64,000 nt of DNA. Source: Henriciella barbarensis (GTDB lineage Bacteria; Pseudomonadota; Alphaproteobacteria; Caulobacterales; Hyphomonadaceae). Below are positions 50,924-59,391 of this stretch, piece by piece. Where the stretch lies: NCBI RefSeq assembly GCF_003576345.1, contig NZ_QWGB01000008.1:94775-158774 (forward strand), in the 5' to 3' direction. The translations under genes were made by a program, and so were the position numbers. The notes below the pieces were generated by a model. That model made no database searches, had not been told where the DNA came from, and saw only the letters and a program-made list of their open reading frames with translations. Within the stretch, counting starts at the first letter, position 1; every line of letters begins with the position of its first letter.

Positions 50924-53900
50924 TGGGGATCGTCAAGACCTCTATTCGACACCCGGTTTTCGCTGTCATGATCATTGCCGCGCTCGTTGGGCTCGGGTGG
51001 ATTTCCATTGGTCGACTGGGTGTCGATCTGTTTCCAAATGTCGAATTCCCGTACGTTTCTGTCACGACAACACTTGAGGGTGCTTCGCCTGAAACGATAG
51101 AATCTGAAGTGACGGATATTATCGAAGAAAACGTCAACACGATTGATGGGATCGAAAGCCTGCAATCGTTCAGTAACGAAGGCGTTTCGAGTATCTTAGT
51201 CGAGTTTGCGTTGACAACCGATATCAACGTAAAGGTACAAGACGTACGCGATAAGGTTCAACTCGCATTGGCTGACCTGCCAAGCGACGTTGACCCACCG
51301 GTTGTCGATAAAGTTGATCCCGATGCCGCACCCATAATATCGGTTATGATTGCTGGTGATATCCCGATCCGGGAGATAACTGCTTTCGCCGATGATATCG
51401 CCAAAGACGAGATTCAACGCATCAAGGGTGTGGGATCGGTGTCGATTGTTGGTGGACGAGACCGAGCTATCCGCGTTTGGCTTGACAACAACCGGATGCG
51501 ATCATTCGGAGTGACTGCGGATGATGTTCGCATGGCTGTCCAGAGTGAGCATGCTGAGCTTCCAGGTGGGAGGCTAGAAGTTGCTGGTGGCACTCGCGAG
51601 TTCGGCGTCAAAACGTTGGCTGAAGCAACGACGCCAGCAGATTTCGCAGATCTACCCGTGGCGTATCGAGAAAACGGCGTTGTAATTCATGTTGGCGATG
51701 TCGCAAGAGTGGAAGATGGTTTGGAAGACGAACGCTCTGCGGCCTTCCTCAACGGTCGGCGCGGTGTTTCGCTTGATGTCCGCAAGCAAGCCGGACGAAA
51801 CACAGTTGAGGTTTCGCGTGCTGTAAAGTCTGTAGCTGAGCGTTTGCGGACACTCGCCCCGGACGGTGTGGAGATTGTCGTCACACGCGATATTTCGAAA
51901 TTTGTAGAAAGTTCGATCAAGGACGTCGGACATGACTTGCAGATCGCCATGGGGCTGGTGGTCGGCGTAACATTTATCTTCCTTTTGAATGTTCGCGCGA
52001 CCCTTATCGTTGCTATTGCGATCCCGACCTCTTTGGTGGCAACCTTTTTCGGCTTCTATCTGATGGGCTTCACGATCAACGTGCTGACCTTACTAGCGCT
52101 GACCGTTGCGATTGGACTTCTGGTTGATGATGCCATAGTCGTTGTTGAATCCGTCACCACGGAGATTGAGAACGGCAAGCCACCTATGCAGGCGGCTTAT
52201 GACGGTACGAAAAAGGTAGGATTAGCGGTCTTGGCCGGTACGGCGGCCACGCTCGCAGTTTTCGTTCCCATCGCTTTTATGGGTGGTATCGTTGGACGAT
52301 TTTTCTTCCAGTACGGCTTGGCCATCGTCTTCTCTGTAACCGTTTCTCTAATTGTAGCTTTGACTTTGACACCCATGCTGGCGTCGCGAATGCTTAAGCA
52401 TCGAAAAACTACATTCTGGCTCCGCCCGATAGAATTGCTATGGGACCGTGTTGACGGTGTTTATGGGCACATCGTGTCATGGGCGGTGACCTTTCGATAT
52501 CCTGTGCTGCTTTTGGCCGCCGGGTCGGTAATTGTCGGCGGATGGTATGCCGCGCGCGTGCCGTCTGGCTTCACCTCAAAAGCAGATAGAAGCGAGTTTC
52601 AAGGTACAATAGAGCTTCCATTAGGAATTGGAATTACTGCTTCTAGTGAAGTGGCAAGCAATGTTGCGAGAGCACTGCTAGACGTTGAGCATATTGAAAG
52701 TATCTTCATCACGATTGGCGCGGGCGCACAAAGCGATACGAATGTGTTGTCCCTTTATGCCTCTCTCACACCAAAGTCTGACCGCGCGAAATCTCAATTT
52801 TTGATTATGGACGAAGCTCGCGCTGTTATTGCCACGGTCGCGCCGGACGCAGTCAAAACATCGGTGCTTGAAGTGCCTTGGGTGAGTGGAACAGGTTCCG
52901 GTGGAACGGACATCGATCTAATTCTAAAAGGCCAAAATCTTGAAGAAATATCAGATTACGCAGACGAACTGGTACAGCGAATGCGGGCGCACGGTGCGTT
53001 TTCCGACCCACGAACCAGTTATCAATCAGGACGACCCGAAGCACAGATCCTATTCAACCGACAGCGCGCCGGAGATCAAGGTGTTTCAGCGCGCACGCTT
53101 GCGTCTACATCCCGCATTGCTCTGGGTGGTCTCAACGTCGCGAGCTTTGAAGATGGCGGGAAGCGTTATGATGTGCGCTTGAGATTGGACGACCTTCAGC
53201 GCGAAACCATTAGCGATCTATCGCGTGTTCAAGTGCGCGGAGTCGACGGTCGTCTTGTAGATGTTGCATCAGTTGCAAAGATACAGTTTGCGTCCGGACC
53301 TGCGCAGATCGACAGAAAAGATCGCTCTCGGAAAGTGTCCGTATTGGCGATCACGGCAACAGGATCATCCTTGGGTGAAGCTTCTGGAGCACTGCTCCAG
53401 ATGATTGACGATGTGCCTCCACCGCCGGGCATAACATTCGAAATGGGGGGCATGGCTAAGAACATGGCTGAGACTGCAGATGCAATCGGATTTGCGCTGT
53501 TATTTGCCTGTATTGTTCTCTACATGGTTCTGGCAAGCCAATTCAATTCTTTCGTACAGCCTTTAATCATTATGCTGACAGCACCGCTTAGTTTTTCCGG
53601 CGCGTTCGCAGGTCTTTACTACTTTGGATTGGAATCGTCTCTGTTTGCCCAGATCGGCCTAATTGGGCTGATGGGTATCGTGATGAAAAATGGCATTCTT
53701 CTTGTCGACCGCGCCAATCAGCTCATGGAAGAGGGCGTGCCTAGCGGCGATGCAATCAGACGAGCCTGTCCTGAACGCCTTCGCCCAGTATTAATGACAG
53801 CTCTTTCAGCGATCTTCGGGATGGTTCCTGTCGCCTTGGCGACATCGGATGGTGCCGAATGGAGAAACGCCTTGGGAGCATTGCTGATTGGCGGCTTGTC

Positions 53901-54063
53901 GACTTCAACGATATTGACGTTACTCGTTGTTCCGGCAGCGTACGTGATACCAAGAGATATCGCTAATGTTGCAAAGTGGATTTGGCGACTGTTTTCCCGG
54001 ACCGTGCTTGGCAAGCGGGGAGCGGGTGTTTCTCCAACTCAGGCGCAGCGCATCGATCAGTGA
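50920..54063 (+). CDS. RND efflux permease
   Basis: 1047 aa with two six-helix bundles and two periplasmic loops. An N-terminal helix is followed by PNVEFPYVSVTTTLEGASPE. The TM4 proton-relay pair is GLLVDDAIVVVESV. The last helices carry MTALSAIFGMVPVALATSDG. The organisation is closer to the MdtB/CusA-like broad group than to AcrB itself. It exports a compound from the periplasm or inner membrane with the adaptor before it. It ends 83 bases before IS6 copy B. The outer-membrane partner must come from elsewhere, perhaps the NodT protein at 6763. Confidence 0.95.
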   Translation: MMGIVKTSIRHPVFAVMIIAALVGLGWISIGRLGVDLFPNVEFPYVSVTTTLEGASPETIESEVTDIIEENVNTIDGIESLQSFSNEGVSSILVEFALTTDINVKVQDVRDKVQLALADLPSDVDPPVVDKVDPDAAPIISVMIAGDIPIREITAFADDIAKDEIQRIKGVGSVSIVGGRDRAIRVWLDNNRMRSFGVTADDVRMAVQSEHAELPGGRLEVAGGTREFGVKTLAEATTPADFADLPVAYRENGVVIHVGDVARVEDGLEDERSAAFLNGRRGVSLDVRKQAGRNTVEVSRAVKSVAERLRTLAPDGVEIVVTRDISKFVESSIKDVGHDLQIAMGLVVGVTFIFLLNVRATLIVAIAIPTSLVATFFGFYLMGFTINVLTLLALTVAIGLLVDDAIVVVESVTTEIENGKPPMQAAYDGTKKVGLAVLAGTAATLAVFVPIAFMGGIVGRFFFQYGLAIVFSVTVSLIVALTLTPMLASRMLKHRKTTFWLRPIELLWDRVDGVYGHIVSWAVTFRYPVLLLAAGSVIVGGWYAARVPSGFTSKADRSEFQGTIELPLGIGITASSEVASNVARALLDVEHIESIFITIGAGAQSDTNVLSLYASLTPKSDRAKSQFLIMDEARAVIATVAPDAVKTSVLEVPWVSGTGSGGTDIDLILKGQNLEEISDYADELVQRMRAHGAFSDPRTSYQSGRPEAQILFNRQRAGDQGVSARTLASTSRIALGGLNVASFEDGGKRYDVRLRLDDLQRETISDLSRVQVRGVDGRLVDVASVAKIQFASGPAQIDRKDRSRKVSVLAITATGSSLGEASGALLQMIDDVPPPPGITFEMGGMAKNMAETADAIGFALLFACIVLYMVLASQFNSFVQPLIIMLTAPLSFSGAFAGLYYFGLESSLFAQIGLIGLMGIVMKNGILLVDRANQLMEEGVPSGDAIRRACPERLRPVLMTALSAIFGMVPVALATSDGAEWRNALGALLIGGLSTSTILTLLVVPAAYVIPRDIANVAKWIWRLFSRTVLGKRGAGVSPTQAQRIDQ

Positions 54064-54145
54064 CATGGAGCGATCTGGATTGTGTGTCAGACAAATGTAA
54101 ACTCGTCTCTGCTAGTCGACGAAAATGCCGGTTTAGGCAGCGAGA

Positions 54146-54963
54146 GGTGCTGTCAGTCTAATGCAATCCCGTCTCCAGCAACTCTAGCCGCACTCTGCCC
54201 TATCCAGCCAGAAGCTGACGCCATTCAAGGAGAGCGGCATCTCGTTTCGTTTTGAAGGTCTGGCGGTGGTTGATGTGGCGATCAAGGTTGAAATGATTGT
54301 GAAACGAAGCGTAGGTTGAGGCGAATTTCTGCAGGTTGGACATTCGCCTGAACCTCAGCATCGCTCGCTCTCGTCGGCGGAATGGTAAGTGCGAATTTTC
54401 CGCTCGATTATTGAGGTGACGACCGACCTCCTGGCGATCGATGTTCCCGATGTCTTTCATTGCCGCACCATAAGATCTCAGCCTATCGGTCACGACGGTC
54501 CTTGGCGCGCCGAATCGCTTCATTGCTTTCTTCAGGAACAGCAAAGCCGCTGATTTATCGCGTGTTTTCGTAACGTAGCTCTCGAGGACTTCGCCCTCAT
54601 GGTCGACAGCTCGCCAGAGATAGTGGGTCTCGCCATTGATCTTCACGAAGACCTCATCGAGATGCCATTGCCACTGGGTGATCTGTCTCATGTAGCTGGC
54701 TCGACGCACCCGGATCTTGCCCGCGAACATGGGCCCGAAACGATCAACCCAGAGCCGTACGCTTTCGTAGCAAACATCGACTCCGCGCTCATGCAGAAGA
54801 TCTTCGACATTCCGAAGCGAGAGCGGGAAACGCACATACATCATCACCGCAAGCTGGATGATCTCGGGCGATGTTTTGAAATATCGGAACGGATCTCGGG
54901 ACATCCCGAAACGCTAACCGACCTGCCCTACCCGCTCAATCGCTCGGTTGCGCTGACAATGCC
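54146..54963 (-). mobile_element. IS6-family insertion sequence, copy B (818 bp)
   Basis: Left end GGTGCTGTCAG at 54146, right end CTGACAATGCC at 54963. Same orientation and length as copy A, so the pair directly repeats around 47909-54145. Nucleotide differences between copies are scattered, which speaks against a very recent duplication. No target duplication seen. Confidence 0.87.
54200..54904 (-). CDS. IS6-family DDE transposase (copy B)
   Basis: 234 aa, intact. DDE residues in HLDEVFV, VVTDRLRSYG and NNRAENSHLPFRRRER. The glutamate block here is the standard NRAENSH, where copy A has AEKSH. Expected to be active in cointegrate formation with the other copy. Confidence 0.95.
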   Translation of the reverse strand: MSRDPFRYFKTSPEIIQLAVMMYVRFPLSLRNVEDLLHERGVDVCYESVRLWVDRFGPMFAGKIRVRRASYMRQITQWQWHLDEVFVKINGETHYLWRAVDHEGEVLESYVTKTRDKSAALLFLKKAMKRFGAPRTVVTDRLRSYGAAMKDIGNIDRQEVGRHLNNRAENSHLPFRRRERAMLRFRRMSNLQKFASTYASFHNHFNLDRHINHRQTFKTKRDAALLEWRQLLAG

Positions 54964-55043
54964 TCGGAATGGATTGCGGGGCATCCGGCGATGCTAGCCA
55001 AGACGGCCGACGGGCTCAATCGGCCAGTTCCCCTGACAATACC
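54964..55043 (-). mobile_element. IS6 right-end fragment 1 (80 bp)
   Basis: Directly abuts copy B's right end. It matches the last 80 bases of an IS6 element, including the first codons of a transposase (MPRNPF) and an end reading CTGACAATACC. The element's body is missing. Confidence 0.75.
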
Positions 55044-55186
55044 CTCTCATGGCAGACGTCAATTCCACGCTCGTGAAGGAGGTCTTCGACGTTGCGAAGG
55101 GACAGCGGAAAACGAACGTACATCATGACCGCGAGCTGGATAATTTCGCGAGATGTCTTGAAGTAAAGAAACGGGTTTTGGGACAT
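55044..55186 (-). pseudogene. Truncated IS6 transposase (N-terminal 47 codons)
   Basis: Encodes MSQNPFLYFKTSREIIQLAV onward to GIDVCHE, corresponding to residues 1-47 of the intact copies, then breaks off at the junction with fragment 1. No catalytic domain remains. Confidence 0.85.
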
Positions 55187-55246
55187 GCAGGCAACGCTAG
55201 TCGGGTCGGCTTGCCTGTTCAATTGGCCTGTTCTCCTGACAACACC
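55044..55246 (-). mobile_element. IS6 right-end fragment 2 (about 203 bp)
   Basis: Matches the last 203 or so bases of the same IS family, beginning abruptly at CTCTCATGGCAGACGTC and ending CTGACAACACC. It abuts fragment 1 without spacer. Confidence 0.8.
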
Positions 55247-55276
55247 AGCCGAGGGGCTCAGGTCACTGACAATGCC
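55247..55276 (-). mobile_element. IS6 right-end fragment 3 (about 30 bp)
   Basis: A short piece ending in CACTGACAATGCC, the same terminus as copies A and B, follows fragment 2. Too short to prove alone, but it is the fourth such end in a row. Confidence 0.5.
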
Positions 55277-55307
55277 GGGCCAAGCCGAAATAACACCGGC
55301 TTGGCCC
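55277..55307. terminator. Hairpin after the TonB receptor at 55336
   Basis: GGGCCAAGCCG (55277-55287) and CGGCTTGGCCC (55297-55307) form a perfect 11-bp stem with a 9-base loop. It lies 29 bases beyond the receptor stop. No T-run follows on the minus strand, so termination strength is uncertain. The IS6 stubs start immediately next to it. Confidence 0.5.
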
Positions 55308-55335
55308 CACTTGGTATGCCTGAATGTAATCTACA

Positions 55336-58257
55336 CTACCACGACTTTGAAATCGTCACCCCGTAAAGGGCTGGCTCAGTCAAGAATGCATTGCTGTAGA
55401 GTCCGGGACTGTCATCTTGCAGATAGGCCCCTGTAATGACCTCCTCATCAAACAGGTTCTTCGCAAATGCCTCAATTTGCAGACCAGATTCTGTATTCGC
55501 TAACACAAGAGAAAGGTTGAAGTTTTCCCAGCTATCGATCTGATCGCGTCCAACGTTCCAGATGCGTGAAAAGCTGTCTGCCTGATAGTAGTAATCTCCT
55601 CGCACCGTCAATTTCCAGTCGCTGTTTCCTAGTGCGGACCAAGTATATTCTGCGGCCAAGTTTAATGTGGTATCAGGTGCGCCAGGAAGATTGTTACCAC
55701 GCAAATCTTTGTTGACGCCGTCAAAGGGCGTGAGAGCACCGACCGCACGGGTCGCCCCATCCCCGTCCATGTAGGATACATTACCTAGACCAAACGCGGC
55801 TTCCTGGCCTGCAAAGTTCCCAAGACAAAGACCTGCAGTACTGCCGGGTGCGAGTTGACCGGCCGCGATCGCGCCTAGCACGGTCGCATAACCTTGGGCT
55901 GATACAACACAGTTTGAGTAGTTGGCTGCGTTTTTGATAACAACGAAGTCTGGGTTGCTCGCTGTGCGGTCCAGAACGTCAATCGCGAATACATCTACAA
56001 GCTCTGTCTCCAGCAAGCCTAAGTTGGCGGTCAGAAGCCAGTTGTCTGCAGGGCTCCAGAGATATTCAACCTCCAAGCCATACAGTTCAGCATCCACGTT
56101 AAAGTTGACGGACGCCCGGTTGATTACCTGAGTAATCTGATAGTCGGTATAGTCATAGTAAAAGCCGGTTAGATTGAGTTGCTGCGTGCCTTCGGCGAAC
56201 AGATTCTTGGTTCCCACCTCGTAAGCATTGATAAATTCAGGTTCGAAGGTGTTCGGAAACGCATTGGCGTTTTCCGCGGGCTGTGGCGGATTAATCCCAC
56301 CGCCCTTATACCCCCTGGAATAAAACCCATAAAGCAGAGTATCATCTGTAAATGAGAAATTTGGCGACCAATCAACGCCGGCGCGACCAGTCACTTCCTC
56401 AAATTCTACTTCGAAGATTCCATCGACGGTTCCATCGAGTTCCGCTTCTGTTGCCGGGCTCGGAACGGGTGCCGTCGGATCCGGCCGCACCGCATCTGGT
56501 GTAAACAGATAAGTCGGAATGTTCTTTTGTGATTTCTCGTCTTTGGTATAACGCAATCCCAGTGTGAACGTTAGATCATCGGTGAGGTCGTAATACGTTT
56601 CGCCAAACAGAGCCGTAGACTGCAACTCATACGGAGAGACTGTTCTGAAATAATTCCGGCCTAGCCCGTTAAGCGAGTTCAGAATGTTCGTATCACCATC
56701 CACGTTCGACGTATCCAAACTTGCTGGAAAGGGTACGCCAGGGATCGCAGGAGGACCACCTTGGGCCAAGGATGCGTTGTGCAGTTGCAAAAGTCCGGTC
56801 AGCGCGTTGCTTACGAAGTAGTAACCGTCGATTACATCGCTGTTTCCTGCTTCGTAATCCATATAAATTGCCCCAACATTAAAGTTGAAGGGGCCGTCGA
56901 AATCAGATTGCAAGCGCAGTTCTTGCGTAAACGCTTCGCTTGTCGCGCCGGACGGGTCAGCCACAGTATATAGATTGCTTGGACCAATTTGTGGATCATT
57001 GACTACGCCGCCAGGGAAAAGTGCATTGTAAAGATCGATAGAGGGGTTGATGCCTGGTGGGATGCTGGAAAAGTCATTGAATGTAATTGTGGGCTCGACT
57101 TTGGAAACATCTTCGACGGAAATCACAGATGTTTCGTTCCGACTCGTTAGCGATGTAAACTCAAGTGTGTCGGTGACGTCCCAGCTGAGATTGAGTGTCC
57201 AGAGATCCTGTTCGGCCTGGTAGAATGGATCGAACCCAGCCGCGATGGTCCTAAGGTCCCGGATAGCAGGTGCGGTGAACGCATCACCATTTAGCAGTCC
57301 AGCCCTTACAGCCAAGCCACCTGCAAGTGTTGCTACCGAATTCACTGTATCGCGAGACTCCGAGAAAGGAGCGCTGAGGCAGCCCTGGGAGGTATATATC
57401 TGATCCTCAAATGCGATTGGTATGCCCGCAAAATTAGTGTCTAGCGGGTCTTTCTTGCACAGTTGCTTACCGGACCGCAGGCGAGCATCTTCCTCTTCAA
57501 AATGCTCGTAAAGGAGCCAACCCCTAAATGATTCGGTCGGTTCGAATCCTAGTGTCGCGCGCACTGACCAAAGATCCCGGTCATCCACATCATTCCCCGT
57601 GACCAAATTTTCAACATATCCATCACGCTGTGTGAGCGATCCGGCAACACGTAGCGCAACCCGGTCGCCAAATGGGATGTTTGCCATGCCTTTGGCTTTG
57701 ATGGTGTTGTAATTGCCGTAGGTAAGGGCGGCGTCCGCCTGGTATTCGCCAAAGACTGGTTTTGCAGTTATGAGGTTGAAAACCCCACCGGTTGCGTTGC
57801 GGCCATACAATGTACCCTGCGGCCCACGCAGAACTTCCACACGTTCTGTGTCAAAGAACTCTGACTCAAAGAGCCGATTGGACTGAAGCGGCACGTCGTT
57901 CTGGTGAATACCGACACCAGCGTCGCCAGACGTGGCTACCACATCTACGCCAATGCCTCGAATTTTTAAGTTGAAACCGGTGAATTGACCCTTGGTGAAG
58001 GATACGTTGGGGACCGCTTTAGTTAAATCGGGGCCTCCAGTGAGCTGAAGTCTCTCGATCGCCTCGTCATCGAACGCTGAAACTGCAATTGGAACGTCCT
58101 GAACGGATTCCTGAGCCTTCTGTGTGGTCACAACCACCGATTGCAGCGTTCTGACGCTGTCGCTGTCTTGGGCTTGGGCAGAAAGTCCAGCCCCCAAGCT
58201 TGAAATTGAGACGCTACCAAGCAGGCAAACTGTCAACACTTTTCTGGATAAATTCAA
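55336..58257 (-). CDS. TonB-dependent outer-membrane receptor (973 aa)
   Basis: Starts at a TTG (58257) with GGAGG five bases upstream. A signal peptide ends at LSAQA (about residue 29). Plug: VVVTTQKAQESVQDVPIAVS, LKIRGIGVDVVATSGDAGVG, VEVLRGPQGTLYGRNATGG. The barrel is long, with extended loops. C-terminus YGVTISKSW ends in tryptophan rather than phenylalanine, still an accepted outer-membrane signal. Imports an unknown ligand. Divergent from the second MarR gene across a 419-base control region, making it a likely MarR target. Confidence 0.93.
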   Translation of the reverse strand: MNLSRKVLTVCLLGSVSISSLGAGLSAQAQDSDSVRTLQSVVVTTQKAQESVQDVPIAVSAFDDEAIERLQLTGGPDLTKAVPNVSFTKGQFTGFNLKIRGIGVDVVATSGDAGVGIHQNDVPLQSNRLFESEFFDTERVEVLRGPQGTLYGRNATGGVFNLITAKPVFGEYQADAALTYGNYNTIKAKGMANIPFGDRVALRVAGSLTQRDGYVENLVTGNDVDDRDLWSVRATLGFEPTESFRGWLLYEHFEEEDARLRSGKQLCKKDPLDTNFAGIPIAFEDQIYTSQGCLSAPFSESRDTVNSVATLAGGLAVRAGLLNGDAFTAPAIRDLRTIAAGFDPFYQAEQDLWTLNLSWDVTDTLEFTSLTSRNETSVISVEDVSKVEPTITFNDFSSIPPGINPSIDLYNALFPGGVVNDPQIGPSNLYTVADPSGATSEAFTQELRLQSDFDGPFNFNVGAIYMDYEAGNSDVIDGYYFVSNALTGLLQLHNASLAQGGPPAIPGVPFPASLDTSNVDGDTNILNSLNGLGRNYFRTVSPYELQSTALFGETYYDLTDDLTFTLGLRYTKDEKSQKNIPTYLFTPDAVRPDPTAPVPSPATEAELDGTVDGIFEVEFEEVTGRAGVDWSPNFSFTDDTLLYGFYSRGYKGGGINPPQPAENANAFPNTFEPEFINAYEVGTKNLFAEGTQQLNLTGFYYDYTDYQITQVINRASVNFNVDAELYGLEVEYLWSPADNWLLTANLGLLETELVDVFAIDVLDRTASNPDFVVIKNAANYSNCVVSAQGYATVLGAIAAGQLAPGSTAGLCLGNFAGQEAAFGLGNVSYMDGDGATRAVGALTPFDGVNKDLRGNNLPGAPDTTLNLAAEYTWSALGNSDWKLTVRGDYYYQADSFSRIWNVGRDQIDSWENFNLSLVLANTESGLQIEAFAKNLFDEEVITGAYLQDDSPGLYSNAFLTEPALYGVTISKSW

Positions 58258-58401
58258 AATGTCCTCCCTCGTTTCGTCCGTCTTATGCGGACTTTATCAG
58301 ACAAGAACACTTTCCTATTTTATGCAAGCATAACGTTATTATTAGGTAGAGAATGGGCTAATAGCCCCGTCCTCTCTAAGCCAAAGCGCACGCTTTTTGT
58401 A

Positions 58402-58430
58402 TTGACACCGATTGTATGCCGCCATACTGT
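58402..58430 (+). promoter_or_regulatory. Sigma-70 promoter for the MarR leader
   Basis: TTGACA (58402-58407), a 17-base spacer and TACTGT (58425-58430). The -35 is a perfect consensus. The GTATG-N4-CATAC palindrome fills the spacer and touches the -10, so a bound repressor would block RNA polymerase. Confidence 0.65.
58414..58427. promoter_or_regulatory. Operator palindrome GTATG-N4-CATAC, site 1
   Basis: GTATG CCGC CATAC. The same arrangement occurs at 62636-62649 and, one base shorter and degenerate, at 61869-61881. Best candidate binder is the MarR protein at 58677. Confidence 0.65.
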
Positions 58431-58567
58431 ATCTAGATCAATGATTGAGTGCGTTGCTTGATCCTTGATTTGTAAAGAGCGATAGTTAGCCTTGTCCGCT
58501 AGACGTTAATTGAAACGGCAAATGGACAGACAGGCCTCTTCTGCACTTTGCGTTTCCCAATACACCT

Positions 58568-58598
58568 GCTGGCTAAAGTCATTTAGCCAGCCCTTTTT
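58568..58598 (+). terminator. Intrinsic terminator in the MarR 5' leader
   Basis: A perfect 10-bp stem (GCTGGCTAAA with TTTAGCCAGC) around GTCA, followed by CC and five T residues. No ORF on this strand ends just upstream. The hairpin lies about 135 bases after the predicted start of transcription and 79 bases before the MarR ATG. Confidence 0.85.
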
Positions 58599-58676
58599 GG
58601 TGCGCATGCGATTTAGCGATTGAACCGGAACAACCACTCAGCCATTCTCTGAAAACAAGAAAATGAAGTGGTTGGA

Positions 58677-59198
58677 ATGAATATAAAAAAATCATCGACG
58701 ATAATGGATATACGTTTTGCTGCTAATGAGCGTGTGGAACTGACCTTTCTTATCGGTCGCGTTTCGCGCGAGCTTCGACGCCGGTTCGACATCGACATGG
58801 CTTCTCTCAAGCTTACGCGCGCCCAGTGGAGGGCGATGCTTTATGTATTTAGGCTAAAACAGCCCACTCAAACCGAACTGGCTGAGGTTCTAGAATTAGG
58901 ACGAGCCTCAGTCGGAAGCTTAATCGATCAACTAGAGCGGCGCGGCTATGTCGCGAGAATTGTTGATGAAAAGGATCGACGCGTCTGGCGAGTCGTACCG
59001 ACAAGTTTAGCATCCGTCAAATGGGCGGAAATCGATGAGGCGGGCTCCCATGTGGCCACAGAAGTGTTTGCAGGATTTACCGAGGAAGATTTGCTGAATG
59101 TCAAAAGCTATATGGAAAAAGTCATTTTGAATCTCAATCGCGCAAACGAAATGAGCGCTCACGCTTCAAATAAGGGCATTGCGAACGACACCGACTGA
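58677..59198 (+). CDS. MarR-family regulator (paralogue 2)
   Basis: 173 aa from the ATG at 58677; 58704 (MDIRFAANE) is an alternative. Winged HTH: LTRAQWRAMLYVFRLKQPTQ, EVLELGRASVGSLIDQLERR, wing RIVDEKDRRVWRVVPT. A polar C-terminal tail of about 25 residues is longer than in paralogue 1. Likely represses its own promoter and those of the two TonB receptors through the shared palindrome. Ligand unknown. Confidence 0.92.
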   Translation: MNIKKSSTIMDIRFAANERVELTFLIGRVSRELRRRFDIDMASLKLTRAQWRAMLYVFRLKQPTQTELAEVLELGRASVGSLIDQLERRGYVARIVDEKDRRVWRVVPTSLASVKWAEIDEAGSHVATEVFAGFTEEDLLNVKSYMEKVILNLNRANEMSAHASNKGIANDTD

Positions 59199-59274
59199 CG
59201 GATTGATCGGACGGCATGGCGACTGAACAAGGCTCACCCCTAAATTATCTTGGCATCAGAAACCCAAATTCACA

Positions 59275-59305
59275 GATAGTCACGGCGGATACCGCCATGA
59301 CTATC
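59275..59305. terminator. Convergent hairpin between MarR and TonB receptor
   Basis: GATAGTCA and TGACTATC, then after one mismatch GGCGG and CCGCC, close on an ATA loop: 13 paired positions. A second hairpin follows at 59324-59356 (AGTAAC/GTTACT with GAGCC/GGCTC). No T-run, so possibly a bidirectional or Rho-assisted terminator. Confidence 0.5.
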
Positions 59306-59391
59306 GCGAATATTTCCAATATCAGTAACCTGAGCCCCTCGGCTCCCTCAGTTACTTGAAGAGCAGAGCATTAATGTCTAAGATACTGAGA

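Larger units (their letters stand above)
58258..58676. other. 419-base control region between TonB receptor and MarR gene
   Basis: AT-rich, no credible ORF. From left to right: a GTCCG/CGGAC pair near 58276-58292, a TTATGC-AA-GCATAA palindrome, a sigma-70-like promoter with embedded operator (58402-58430), about 135 bases of transcribed leader, a strong terminator hairpin (58568-58598), then the MarR start. See separate entries. Confidence 0.6.

Noticed and set aside
47083..54971. 8-bp target duplication around IS6 copies or the whole unit
   Set aside because: The 8 bases before 47091 and 54146 do not match those after 47908, 54963 or 55276; recombination or deletion has removed any duplication.
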